From NCBI RefSeq assembly GCF_004331465.1, contig NZ_SJKB01000005.1, positions 477,174 to 541,173 on the forward strand: a stretch of 64,000 nt of DNA, read 5' to 3'. A model generated the notes under the pieces. The model had not been told where the DNA came from. It did not search any database and saw only the letters and a program-made list of their open reading frames with translations. The stretch comes from Kribbella pittospori. GTDB lineage: Bacteria > Actinomycetota > Actinomycetes > Propionibacteriales > Kribbellaceae. Made by a program: the position numbers and the translations under genes. The stretch's first letter is position 1; each line of letters begins with the position of its first letter. This document shows, in pieces, positions 33,801 to 41,678 of the stretch.

Positions 33801-34078
33801 AGAGCTCCTCGCCTCGACGGCACGGGCTCTTCCGATGCTAGGAACCAGTCACGCTCCGGCGTCGTGGCAAACGGCGTGTCGCCGCACGATTCACGACCGT
33901 CTGCGACGTCCGGATTACCCAGCAAACAACTGACTCCCTTGAAAACAAGGCACTTCGGGGCACACGGCAACTGTGACAGCGCGGGCAGTGATAGTTGCCC
34001 ACATTCCTTGGTTTCCTGGCCGGGTCGTAGGCATGATGGGCCGGGCGGTGGCTTCGCTACTCGTCATGGGGGGAATAC
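33801..34078. other. 278-bp intergenic region, locally AT-richer
   Basis: Divergent promoters of the HMA fusion gene and the methyltransferase. CCTTG-AAAA-CAAGG (33937-33950) is a small perfect hairpin within a stretch of lower GC than its surroundings. No gene seen. Confidence 0.5.
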
Positions 34079-34825
34079 ATGTCTGTCCGTCACACCATGC
34101 ATGCTGCGGTCAACAGGACTCTTCGGCCCGTGGGCTTCCAACTGGTCCGCGGCCACAGCGCCGATCCGGCGATCAGTGCGTTCCTGCCGGCCAAGCGCGT
34201 CGTCAAGCAGGCGAACCAGGCCGGCCAGTCGGTCGGTGACTTCCTCGACAGCTACAGCGCCGAGCCCGGCTCCACCCAGGAGACGGTCGACGCCCTGCTC
34301 GAGCTCAGTGGTCTCACGACCGCGGAGCGCGTCTGCGAGATCGGCCCCGGCTCGGGCCGCTACTCGACCAGGATCCTGTCGGCGCTCCGGCCGAGCTCGT
34401 ACGAGGTTTACGAGACCGCTCCGGACTGGATCGCCTATCTTCGCCAGGAGCTGCCGAGTCTCGTGTTCCAACCGACCGACGGCAAATCCCTGCGGTCAAC
34501 GCCCTCGGCCTCGGTCGACCTCGTGCACACGCACAAACTTCTCGGTTACATCCCGTTCGTGACCGCACTCGGCTACCTCGACGAGATGGCCCGGGTGGTC
34601 CGCTCCGGCGGCACGGTCGCGTTCGACATGATCACCGACGACTGCCTCGACGACTCGACGACCAAGGTTTGGCTGACCGAGCCGGACCGGATGACCATCT
34701 ACTCGGTTGCCCCGCGAGCCTGGCTGGCCGGCTTCATGGCCCAGCGCGACCTCGCCCTCGTCGGCAGCCGCTTCGTGCCACTCAGCGGCGGCCGCACGGA
34801 ACTCCTGGTCTTCCGCCGCAACTGA
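34079..34825 (+). CDS. Class I SAM-dependent methyltransferase
   Basis: A 248-residue methyltransferase: VCEIGPGSGRYSTRIL (motif I), YEVYETAPDWIAYLR (acidic post-II), VDLVHTHKLLGYIPF and ARVVRSGGTVAFDMI. The N-terminal ~60 residues (HTMHAAVNRTLRPVGFQLVRGHS) are extra and resemble those of glycosyl/sugar-cluster methyltransferases. SD GGGGGGA five bases before ATG. Acceptor unknown. Confidence 0.83.
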   Translation: MSVRHTMHAAVNRTLRPVGFQLVRGHSADPAISAFLPAKRVVKQANQAGQSVGDFLDSYSAEPGSTQETVDALLELSGLTTAERVCEIGPGSGRYSTRILSALRPSSYEVYETAPDWIAYLRQELPSLVFQPTDGKSLRSTPSASVDLVHTHKLLGYIPFVTALGYLDEMARVVRSGGTVAFDMITDDCLDDSTTKVWLTEPDRMTIYSVAPRAWLAGFMAQRDLALVGSRFVPLSGGRTELLVFRRN

Positions 34826-34836
34826 CCAATCCCGGG

Positions 34837-34898
34837 TGTCGTATCCCGGCCCGCACCGATCGTCTCCTGAGTGAAACCCACTCACGACCAGGGAGACG
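34837..34898 (+). promoter_or_regulatory. ECF42-like promoter and SD-pairing hairpin ahead of the VOC gene
   Basis: TGTCGT (34837-34842) and CGATC/CGTC (34857-34864) resemble the ECF42 promoter TGTCGA...CGA(T)C, though spacing is not exact. CGTCTCC (34861-34867) can pair with GGAGACG (34892-34898), which includes the SD, and TGAGTG/CACTCA (34868-34884) forms an inner stem. The two readings are alternatives, since the -10 would exclude part of the hairpin from the mRNA. Confidence 0.4.
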
Positions 34899-34901
34899 AC
34901 C

Positions 34902-35300
34902 ATGAAACCGACCGTGAACATCCTGGACATCGCGGTGTCCGATCTGGGCGCGGCCATCGAGTTCTACAAGCGGCTCGGACTCGACTTCGTCCGGGACCAG
35001 TACATGCCCGACGACCACGCCGGCTGCGACCTGCCGAACGGCGTACACCTGATGCTCGACACCGACGAGCTGCGCGCCAAGACCACCGCGCGCTGGACGC
35101 CGCCGAGCCAAGGCCGCACGTTCCTGGCGTTCGGGTTCGAGACGGTTGCTGAGGTCGACGCGGCGTACGCCGAGCTGACCGCGGACGGGGTCACCGGGCT
35201 TCAGGAGCCGTACGACGCGCCGTGGGGCATGCGGTACGCCACGGTCACCGACCCGTCCGGGAACGGCATCGACCTGTACGCCAACCTCCCGGCGAGCTGA
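34902..35300 (+). CDS. VOC superfamily (glyoxalase/bleomycin resistance-like) protein
   Basis: A 132-residue vicinal-oxygen-chelate protein: TVNILDIAVSDLGAAIEFYKRLGLDF, LMLDTDELR, FLAFGFETVAEVDAAYAELTADG and TVTDPSGNGIDLYANL. It probably binds a metal and a small substrate; activity unknown. First gene of a run with the DGPF protein and ECF42 sigma factor, whose groups frequently include such enzymes. SD GGGAG lies six bases upstream. Confidence 0.85.
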   Translation: MKPTVNILDIAVSDLGAAIEFYKRLGLDFVRDQYMPDDHAGCDLPNGVHLMLDTDELRAKTTARWTPPSQGRTFLAFGFETVAEVDAAYAELTADGVTGLQEPYDAPWGMRYATVTDPSGNGIDLYANLPAS

Positions 35301-35337
35301 CCCGCGACCGGCCAGACTGATCCCAGGAGGTGGTGCA

Positions 35338-35682
35338 GTGAAGTACGTGCTCATGTTCGTCGACACCGAGGAGTTCACCAAGGAGGTCGAGGCGATGAGC
35401 CCGGCCGAGCTGGAGGCGGCGTACGGGCGGGTGAACCAGTGGTTCATCGACAACGCGGACCGGATCAGCGCGCGGACCGGCAAGTTGCAGGGTGCGGCGA
35501 CCGCGACCACGGTCCGGCTGGACGGGCCGGAGCCGGTGACGACCGACGGACCGTTCATCGAGGGCAAGGAAGTGATCTCGGGCGTGATCGAGATCGACGT
35601 CGCGGACCTGGACGAGGCCCTGCGGATGGTGAAGACCTGGCCGGCCTGCCCGGTGATCGAGATCCGCCCCGTGGAGTCATGA
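35338..35682 (+). CDS. YciI-like DGPF-domain protein
   Basis: A 114-residue dimeric ferredoxin-like fold protein with the eponymous DGPF in TTDGPFIEGKEVISGVIEIDVADLDEAL. DGPF proteins are the conserved companions of ECF42 sigma factors and here the stop codon overlaps the sigma ATG (ATGA). GTG start with AGGAGGTG SD. Function unknown; likely an enzyme or sensor whose expression depends on the sigma factor. Confidence 0.9.
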   Translation: MKYVLMFVDTEEFTKEVEAMSPAELEAAYGRVNQWFIDNADRISARTGKLQGAATATTVRLDGPEPVTTDGPFIEGKEVISGVIEIDVADLDEALRMVKTWPACPVIEIRPVES

Positions 35683-36878
35683 CCGATCTCGCAACCGCTG
35701 ATGAGCTGGCCCGGGTGGTGCGTGAGCACGCGGGCCGGCTCGCGGCGTCGCTGATGTCGCTGCTCGGCGACTTCTCCGCCGCCGAGGATCTCGTCCAGGA
35801 TGCTGTCGAGAGCGCGCTGCGGCGGTGGCCCGAGGAGGGCATCCCGGACCGGCCCGACGGATGGCTGTTCACCGTGGCCCGGCGACGCGGCCTCGACGTA
35901 CTGCGGCGGCAGGAGAACTACCGGACCAAGCTGGCGCAGTTGCAGTGGCCTGTGCGGCCGGAGCCGGACGACCGGCTGCGGCTCATCTTCACGTGCTGCC
36001 ACCCTGCATTGGCCAGGGAGGCTCAGATTGCGCTCACTCTGCGGGTTGTCTGCGGTCTGACGACGGCGCAGATCGCCGCGGCGTTCGTCGTACCGGAAAC
36101 CACCGTGGCGCAGCGGATCACCCGGGCGAAGCGGAAGATCGCGGACGCCGGGATCCCGTACCGCATTCCCCGCGACGACGAGCTCGGTGAACGGCTGAGC
36201 GAAGTACTGACTGTCATCTACCTGCTCTTCAACGAGGGCTATCTGTCCAGCACCGCCGAGAAAGCGCATTCGCGTGACCTCGTCGACGACGCGGAGTGGC
36301 TGACCGCACTACTCGCCGGGCTCCTGCCGAACGAGCCTGAAGTGACTGGGCTGCTTGTCCTGATCCGGCTCCACCGCGCTCGGGTCGCCGCGCGATTCAC
36401 TGCTGATGGTCAGATCGTCCTGCTGCAAGACCAGGACCGGACGCGGTGGGACCACGCTGCGATTGCCGACGCCACCGCCCTGCTGCTACGGACCGCGCGC
36501 AGGCACCACTCCCCAGGGCCGTATCAGCTCCAGGCCGCCATCGCCGCCTGCCACTGCGAGGCGACCACGTGGGCCGAGACCGACTGGGAGCAGATCCTCG
36601 TTCTCTACAACATGCTGCTTCGTCTGCAGCCGAACGCCGTCACCCGTCTGCATCGCTCAGTCGCCGTGCGGTACGTCGAAGGCGTGGAGCCGGCGTTGGC
36701 GGAGCTCGAGGAGCTGGAGGGCGCGCTCGGCAAGTACGCCCTGTTCCACGCCACCCGCGCCGAACTGCTTCGTGCGGCGGGACGCCCGTCCGAGGCTCAT
36801 GACGCCGATCAGCAGGCCGTCGTGTTCACCGCCAACCCGGCGCAACTGAATCTTCTCCACGACCGCCTGAGCTCCTGA
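35679..36878 (+). CDS. ECF42-group RNA polymerase sigma factor with TPR-like C-terminus
   Basis: A 399-residue sigma factor. Region 2: LLGDFSAAEDLVQDAVESALRRWPEEGIPDRPDGWLFTVARRRGLDVLRR; region 4: IALTLRVVCGLTTAQIAAAFVVPETTVAQRITRAKRKI. The ~200-residue C-terminal extension (LNEGYLSS..., VLIRLHRARVAARF, YNMLLRLQPNAVTRLHRSVAV, AELLRAAGRPSEAHDADQQAV) is the helical TPR-like part that ECF42 proteins need for activity in place of an anti-sigma. Operon with the DGPF gene. Confidence 0.92.
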   Translation: MTDLATADELARVVREHAGRLAASLMSLLGDFSAAEDLVQDAVESALRRWPEEGIPDRPDGWLFTVARRRGLDVLRRQENYRTKLAQLQWPVRPEPDDRLRLIFTCCHPALAREAQIALTLRVVCGLTTAQIAAAFVVPETTVAQRITRAKRKIADAGIPYRIPRDDELGERLSEVLTVIYLLFNEGYLSSTAEKAHSRDLVDDAEWLTALLAGLLPNEPEVTGLLVLIRLHRARVAARFTADGQIVLLQDQDRTRWDHAAIADATALLLRTARRHHSPGPYQLQAAIAACHCEATTWAETDWEQILVLYNMLLRLQPNAVTRLHRSVAVRYVEGVEPALAELEELEGALGKYALFHATRAELLRAAGRPSEAHDADQQAVVFTANPAQLNLLHDRLSS

Positions 36879-36888
36879 CAGCCTGTCG

Positions 36889-37596
36889 TCAGTCCGCGTC
36901 GGTCCGCCGGACGATCGTCGGGTCGCGCCGCCCTCGGCCGACGTCGATTCCTTTGTTCTGCATTCGCAACCCGATCGACATCGCCCGTACACCGGTCGCG
37001 CCGAAGAAGCCGAGTTTGTACGACTCCCCCGGCGCCCCGGCTTCCCAGTACGGGACGTTCAGTTCGCCGTACTTGATGTAGTAGACCTCCGGCTCGGCGC
37101 CGGCCGCTATCCGCGCCGCGTCCTGGGCACAGGCCGGCACCTTCCGCGTGCCGCGCCCCGGTGGCGTCCACAGGACGTCGCCCGCCGACGGTCCGTGCCG
37201 TGGATCGAAGAAGCACGGCACCCGCCGCTCTGGCACTGGCTGGCCGGCGAGCCTGGCCTGCACACACGCCAGCGCGTAGCGCCCGTCGGTCAGGGTGTCG
37301 ACGATCGCGCTGATCCCTTCCGGAGCAGCGATTCGCGGCGCCGCGGTCTTGGCCTTCTCGTACGCGTCGAGCGCGTTCTGATAGTCGTGATGCGCCGCGT
37401 CGTCCAGCTTGGTGCCGTCGAGCGTCGTCCCGAACCGTGTCAACTGCTCGCCGAAGTGGGTAACGTCGTCCTCGGCGAGTTGCCGTACCCGCTCCACCTC
37501 GAGCGCCCGCCCGGCCCGCGCCACCCGCCGCGCGCGAAAGTACGCCATCGCACCGGCCAGCCCGCCGATGGCGATCAAGGCGACGATCCACTCCAT
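36889..37596 (-). CDS. Conserved actinobacterial protein with one N-terminal membrane helix
   Basis: A 235-residue protein not assigned to a family. Residues 3-21 are a membrane anchor (WIVALIAIGGLAGAMAYF), then a basic turn and a helical region ~25-90 (DDVTHFGEQLTRFGTTLDG, ALDAYEKAK), then a globular part with CFFDPRHGPSAGDVLWTPPG and a central CAQDAARIAAG helix, ending with an Arg-rich tail. The topology suggests a cytoplasmic domain tethered to the membrane. TATCAT (37603-37608, minus) lies six bases before the ATG: leaderless. Confidence 0.7.
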   Translation of the reverse strand: MEWIVALIAIGGLAGAMAYFRARRVARAGRALEVERVRQLAEDDVTHFGEQLTRFGTTLDGTKLDDAAHHDYQNALDAYEKAKTAAPRIAAPEGISAIVDTLTDGRYALACVQARLAGQPVPERRVPCFFDPRHGPSAGDVLWTPPGRGTRKVPACAQDAARIAAGAEPEVYYIKYGELNVPYWEAGAPGESYKLGFFGATGVRAMSIGLRMQNKGIDVGRGRRDPTIVRRTDAD

Positions 37597-37719
37597 CTAC
37601 CGATGATAGGACGCAGGCCCCGACAGCCACCGCGCTCAACTGGTGGACGGCGCGGAACTTCCGGGGGTGGTCGGCAGTTGAGTGAATGGGCGTTTACCGG
37701 TGGTGAGACGAGGAGACTC

Positions 37720-38625
37720 ATGGCAAGGCGTGTCGAGCAGAAGGCTCGGGCTCGGGAGAGGATCGCAGCGCAGCAGGCTGCCCAGGCGCGGGCCGAGCGG
37801 CGCCGGCGGGTGCTGTTCGCGGCGGGTGCGGTGGCGGTTGTGGTCATCGTGGTCGCCGGTCTGGTGATCATCCGGCTGGCCGGCGGCGGGAAGGACAACA
37901 CCGCGACCGGGCCGTCCGGTGCCGCCGACTCGCAGATCATGACCGCGCTGTCGTCCGTCCCGGACTCGACGTTCACCGAGGTCGGCACCGGCGCCGTGCA
38001 GGGCGGTCCGGCGGCGATCACCGCCCCGGCGCTGACCGCGGGCGGGAAGCCGAAGGTGCTCTACATCGGCGCCGAGTACTGCCCGTTCTGCGCCGCCGAG
38101 CGCTGGCCCGTCACGGTCGCGCTCTCCCGGTTCGGGACTTTCAGCAACCTCGGTACGACGCACTCGTCGGCCAGTGACGTCTTCCCGAACACCCCGACCC
38201 TGTCGTTCCACGGAGCGACGTACACGAGTCAGTACCTGACCTTCACCGGTGTCGAGACGACCACGAACCAGCAGGTCAACGGGCAGTACGCCCCGCTGGA
38301 CACGCCGACGGCCGAGGACCAGAAGACGTTCGACACCTACAACGCGCCGCCGTACGTGAAGGAAGGCGGCTCGATCCCGTTCGTCGATCTCGGCGGGAAG
38401 TTCGTCGCCTCGGGAGCGTCGTACAGCCCGGACATCCTGGCCGGGAAGACGCAGGCCGAGGTCGCGGCCGCGCTGAAGGACCCGTCCAGCCCGATCGCGA
38501 AGGCGATCGTCGGTTCGTCCAACCTGTACACCGCCGCGCTCTGCCAGGTCACCGGCAACCAGCCCTCGAACGTCTGCACGAGTGCCGCGGTCACCGCGGC
38601 GGCCGGCAAGCTCGGGAAGAGCTGA
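37720..38625 (+). CDS. Membrane-anchored thioredoxin-fold protein (DUF929-like)
   Basis: A 301-residue protein: basic coiled N-terminus (1-30), membrane helix ~31-52 (VLFAAGAVAVVVIVVAGLVII), then an extracellular domain with IGAEYCPFCAAERWPV, Cys121 and Cys124 in a CPFC redox motif. It fits DUF929. The next gene encodes a VKOR protein, four bases downstream, so together they form an extracytoplasmic disulfide-forming pair (oxidase plus quinone-coupled reoxidant). SD GAGGAG before ATG. Confidence 0.85.
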   Translation: MARRVEQKARARERIAAQQAAQARAERRRRVLFAAGAVAVVVIVVAGLVIIRLAGGGKDNTATGPSGAADSQIMTALSSVPDSTFTEVGTGAVQGGPAAITAPALTAGGKPKVLYIGAEYCPFCAAERWPVTVALSRFGTFSNLGTTHSSASDVFPNTPTLSFHGATYTSQYLTFTGVETTTNQQVNGQYAPLDTPTAEDQKTFDTYNAPPYVKEGGSIPFVDLGGKFVASGASYSPDILAGKTQAEVAAALKDPSSPIAKAIVGSSNLYTAALCQVTGNQPSNVCTSAAVTAAAGKLGKS

Positions 38626-38628
38626 GAC

Positions 38629-39111
38629 GTGAGCAAGACTGCGGGGACGGAGCAACAATCCGAGCAGGTCACACCGCTGGGATGGTTGCCCTGGACCACC
38701 TTGGGACTGTCGATCGCCGGCGTCGCGGTCGCGGCGTACCTGACCTATGAGCACTTCACCGCCGGGTCGACGCTCGCCTGCCCGGAGACCGGCGTGGTCA
38801 ATTGCGTGAAGGTCACGTCGAGCGAGTACTCGGCTGTCTTCGGCATCCCGGTCGCGCTGCTCGGGCTCGGCTTCTTCGTTGCGATGACCGTGTTGTGCCT
38901 TCCTTCGGTGTGGCGCGCTTCGTCTGCGTGGCCCGGCCGGGTGCGCTTGGCCGCGGTCGTGGTCGGGGTGCTGTTCGTCTTCTACCTGGTCTGGGCGGAG
39001 CTCTTCCAGATCGACGCGATCTGCCTGTGGTGCACCGTCGTCCATGTGCTGACCCTCGTGCTGTTCGGGCTGGTCGTCGTACGGGAGGCGCTGGCACCGA
39101 CGAGCGCCTGA
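38629..39111 (+). CDS. Vitamin K epoxide reductase (VKOR) family protein
   Basis: A 160-residue four-helix membrane protein. Loop cysteines ACPETGVVNCVKVTSS and the active CxxC (ICLWCTVVH) match bacterial VKOR, which transfers electrons from thioredoxin-like partners to menaquinone and so replaces DsbB in actinobacteria. GTG start. Its partner is the DUF929-like protein upstream; unlike mycobacterial VKOR there is no fused thioredoxin domain. Confidence 0.92.
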   Translation: MSKTAGTEQQSEQVTPLGWLPWTTLGLSIAGVAVAAYLTYEHFTAGSTLACPETGVVNCVKVTSSEYSAVFGIPVALLGLGFFVAMTVLCLPSVWRASSAWPGRVRLAAVVVGVLFVFYLVWAELFQIDAICLWCTVVHVLTLVLFGLVVVREALAPTSA

Positions 39112-39154
39112 GCCGCGCTGTCTAGGTTCGCCCGGAGCCGGGTACCGGGCGCTC

Positions 39155-39817
39155 ATGCGATGGTTTCGGCTTCGGGCGCTGCTGACGGTCAATCTGGTGC
39201 TGTTCTTCGTGTTCCTGATCGGTCTCGTTCTCACCGGTCACGCGCAGGACAACGCTGAGCTCACCGACCACGGGCAGCCGACCCAGACGCTCGGCCAGTA
39301 CGTCGGTTCGTCGTCGTTCGGCGAAGCCGTTTTCGAGAACTGGGAGTCCGAATTCCTCCAGATGGGCATGTACGTCCTGCTCACCGCCTACCTGGTGCAG
39401 AAGGGCTCCGCTGAGTCCCGCCCGATCGGCGAGACCACACCGCAGGACGAGGACCCACGGGATCACCGCACCGATCGTGGGGCACCTTGGCCGGTACGGC
39501 ACGGTCCGCCGGTGGTGCTGAAGCTGTACGAGAACTCTCTCGCCATCGCGTTCGGACTGGTGTTCCTGCTGTCGTTCTGGCTGCACGCAGTCACCGGTGC
39601 CAGGTCGTACAGCCAGGAGCAGCAGTTGCACGGCGGTACGGCGGTGACGACGTGGGGGTACTTGCAGACGTCGCAGTTCTGGTACGAATCGTTCCAGAAC
39701 TGGCAGAGCGAGTTCCTCGCCGTGGCGGCCATCGTCGGTGGGTCCATCTACCTGCGCCAGCGCCGCTCGGCCCAGTCGAAGCCGGTGCACGCGCCGCACT
39801 CGGCCACGGGAGCCTGA
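39155..39817 (+). CDS. Membrane protein with internal duplication (DUF6766-like)
   Basis: A 220-residue protein of two similar halves, each with two membrane helices: residues ~8-85 (LGQYVGSSSFGEAVFENWESEFLQ) and ~120-205 (WGYLQTSQFWYESFQNWQSEFLA). The repeated F-x-x-(S/A)F-x-NW-x-SEFL motif lies before the second helix of each half. The linker 90-115 is charged. Function unknown. It lies downstream of the disulfide pair (43 bp) and one base before udgX. Confidence 0.72.
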   Translation: MRWFRLRALLTVNLVLFFVFLIGLVLTGHAQDNAELTDHGQPTQTLGQYVGSSSFGEAVFENWESEFLQMGMYVLLTAYLVQKGSAESRPIGETTPQDEDPRDHRTDRGAPWPVRHGPPVVLKLYENSLAIAFGLVFLLSFWLHAVTGARSYSQEQQLHGGTAVTTWGYLQTSQFWYESFQNWQSEFLAVAAIVGGSIYLRQRRSAQSKPVHAPHSATGA

Positions 39818-39818
39818 C

Positions 39819-40436
39819 GTGAACGACTTCACCGGCGCGGCCCAGTGGGTTCCGCACGACGGCGGGATGCGGAAGGTCACGGCGACGCTCCCGGACTGCC
39901 GCGGCTGCGACCTGTACGAGTACGCCGACCAGGTCGTGCCGGGCGAAGGGCGGGTCCGCGCCCGGATGATGCTGATCGGTGAACAACCCGGTGACGTGGA
40001 GGACAAGGAAGGGCACGTCTTCGTCGGACCTGCCGGCCGGCTGCTGGACAAGGCGCTGGTGGAGGCAGGGATCGAGCGCTCCGAGGTGTTCCTGACCAAC
40101 GCGGTCAAGCACTTCCGGTTCGAACGCCAGGGCAAGCGCCGGATCCACAAGACCCCGTCGGCCGGTCAGATCGTTGCCTGCCGCCCCTGGTTGGACCGCG
40201 AGCTGGAGATCGTGAAACCCGGCCTCGTCGTGATCCTCGGCGCCGTCGCCGCCCGCGCCCTCCTCGGCCCCGGCTTCAAAGTCACCGAACACCGCGGCCG
40301 GTCCGTTGAGCTCCCCGACGGCCGGGCGGCTCTCGCGACCGTTCACCCGTCCGCCGTCGTGCGGTCCCAGGAGTACCGCCGCGACTTCGCCCGCTTCGTC
40401 GACGACCTCCGCGCGGCCCGGGAGCTACTGCCATGA
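39819..40436 (+). CDS. udgX: UdgX-type uracil-DNA glycosylase
   Basis: A 205-residue Fe-S uracil-DNA glycosylase. GEQPGDVEDKEGHVFVGPAGRLLDKAL holds motif A; KRRIH (106-110) is the UdgX-specific loop whose His forms a covalent bond to the abasic site left after uracil excision; HPSAVVR is motif B. Cys27, Cys30 and Cys121 bind the cluster, with NAVKH supplying His where family 4 has Cys. GTG start one base after the previous stop; 4-bp overlap with the next gene. Confidence 0.93.
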   Translation: MNDFTGAAQWVPHDGGMRKVTATLPDCRGCDLYEYADQVVPGEGRVRARMMLIGEQPGDVEDKEGHVFVGPAGRLLDKALVEAGIERSEVFLTNAVKHFRFERQGKRRIHKTPSAGQIVACRPWLDRELEIVKPGLVVILGAVAARALLGPGFKVTEHRGRSVELPDGRAALATVHPSAVVRSQEYRRDFARFVDDLRAARELLP

Positions 40437-41278
40437 ACACAACAGACTTCAGGCATCGGACAGTGGGCGTCGGCGGGTCCGCGCTACACCTCGTCGAGGC
40501 GGGCTCGCCGGGTGATCCACCGGTGGTGTTCCTGCACGGCTGGCCGCAGAGCTCGTGGGCCTGGCGCCATATCCTTCCCTTGGCCGCGGACGACGGAATG
40601 CATGCGATCGCCGTGGATCTTCCGGGGATCGGCGAGTCCACGGGTGACGCCACCAACGGATCCAAGGTCGCGCTCGCCCGGGTGATCCACGGGCTGATCG
40701 ATGAACTCCGGTTGAACGATCCGGTCCTCGTCGGTCATGACGTCGGCGGCATGGCGACGTACGCCTATCTCTGTACGTACGACGGCCTGCGCGCCGCTGT
40801 GGTGATGGACGTGGCTGTGCCCGGGGTCGATCCGTGGGACCGGGTGGTCGCCAATCCGCAGATCTGGCACTTCGCGTTCCACCAGACACCCGACCTGCCG
40901 GAACTCCTTGTCTCCGGCAACCGTGCGGCGTACTTCGACTTCTTCTACGAGATCCTCACCGCGGACAGCTCCGCCATCACGTCGGACGACCGCGTGACCT
41001 ACGCACGCGCCTACTGCACCGACGGCGCGCTGACCGCCGGCTTCAACTGGTACCGCACCTTCCCCCAGGACGCGGAACAACTGACCACACCCGGCGGCAC
41101 GCCGCTGCTCTACCTCCGCGGCGACCACGAGTACGGCGAGCTTGACGACTATGCCGAGGGCTTCCACCGTGCCGGAGTCACGTCATTGACCACAGACCTG
41201 ATCCCCGGCGCGGGCCATTTCGCCCCCGAAGAAGCACCCGAGGCCAGCTGGACGTGCATCGCCCGCCACCTCAAGTAG
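40433..41278 (+). CDS. Alpha/beta hydrolase (epoxide hydrolase-like)
   Basis: A 281-residue hydrolase with HGWPQSSWAWRHILP, nucleophile GHDVGGMATYAY (Asp nucleophile in G-H-D-V-G, typical of epoxide/haloalkane-type enzymes), and His in GAGHFAPEEAPE. The cap domain lies about 130-210. The Asp nucleophile argues for epoxide or dehalogenase chemistry rather than a serine esterase. ATG overlaps the udgX stop, a coupling whose meaning is unclear. Confidence 0.87.
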   Translation: MNTTDFRHRTVGVGGSALHLVEAGSPGDPPVVFLHGWPQSSWAWRHILPLAADDGMHAIAVDLPGIGESTGDATNGSKVALARVIHGLIDELRLNDPVLVGHDVGGMATYAYLCTYDGLRAAVVMDVAVPGVDPWDRVVANPQIWHFAFHQTPDLPELLVSGNRAAYFDFFYEILTADSSAITSDDRVTYARAYCTDGALTAGFNWYRTFPQDAEQLTTPGGTPLLYLRGDHEYGELDDYAEGFHRAGVTSLTTDLIPGAGHFAPEEAPEASWTCIARHLK

Positions 41279-41304
41279 GTAGGTGGCGGGCGGGCGGACC
41301 GGGA

Positions 41305-41628
41305 TTATCTGCCGACGGCCTTCGCGAGCTCGGCCTTGGTCATCTTCGAGCGGCCCTTGATGTTCTTGTTCTTGGCCTCGTTGTAGAGCTGTTCCTTGGT
41401 CCGGCCCTTCGAGCCGCTGTGCGAGCGGAGTCCACCGCGGCGGCCCGACGAGATGTCGTGGGTCGACGTACGGCTCTTCTCCTTGGCCTCGCCGGAGCGG
41501 GCGCGTTCCTTGTTCACGGTCCGCGCGGCGATTTCCTCCGCGGTGTCCTCACTGCGGCCACGCTTCTTCAGGCCGGCCTTGATGTGCTCGTACTGCCGTT
41601 CACGCTTCGCATTCGATCCTGCGGGCAC
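41305..41628 (-). CDS. Small basic protein with Rho-N/SAP-like C-terminus (DUF7218-like)
   Basis: A 107-residue, highly charged protein: AKRERQYEHIKAGLKKRGRSEDTAEEIAARTVNKERARSGEAKEKS, then SRTSTHDISSGRRGGLRSHSGSKGRTKEQLYNEAKNKNIKGRSKMTKAELAKAV. The C-terminal helix-extended-helix resembles Rho-N or SAP nucleic-acid-binding motifs. It is widespread in actinobacteria and sometimes called plasmid stabilization protein without proof. Probably DNA-associated. Confidence 0.8.
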   Translation of the reverse strand: MPAGSNAKRERQYEHIKAGLKKRGRSEDTAEEIAARTVNKERARSGEAKEKSRTSTHDISSGRRGGLRSHSGSKGRTKEQLYNEAKNKNIKGRSKMTKAELAKAVGR

Positions 41629-41678
41629 GATCCGCTCCTTCCGACGCCCCGGCCGGTACCCGAAGTTGCCCCGGACAA

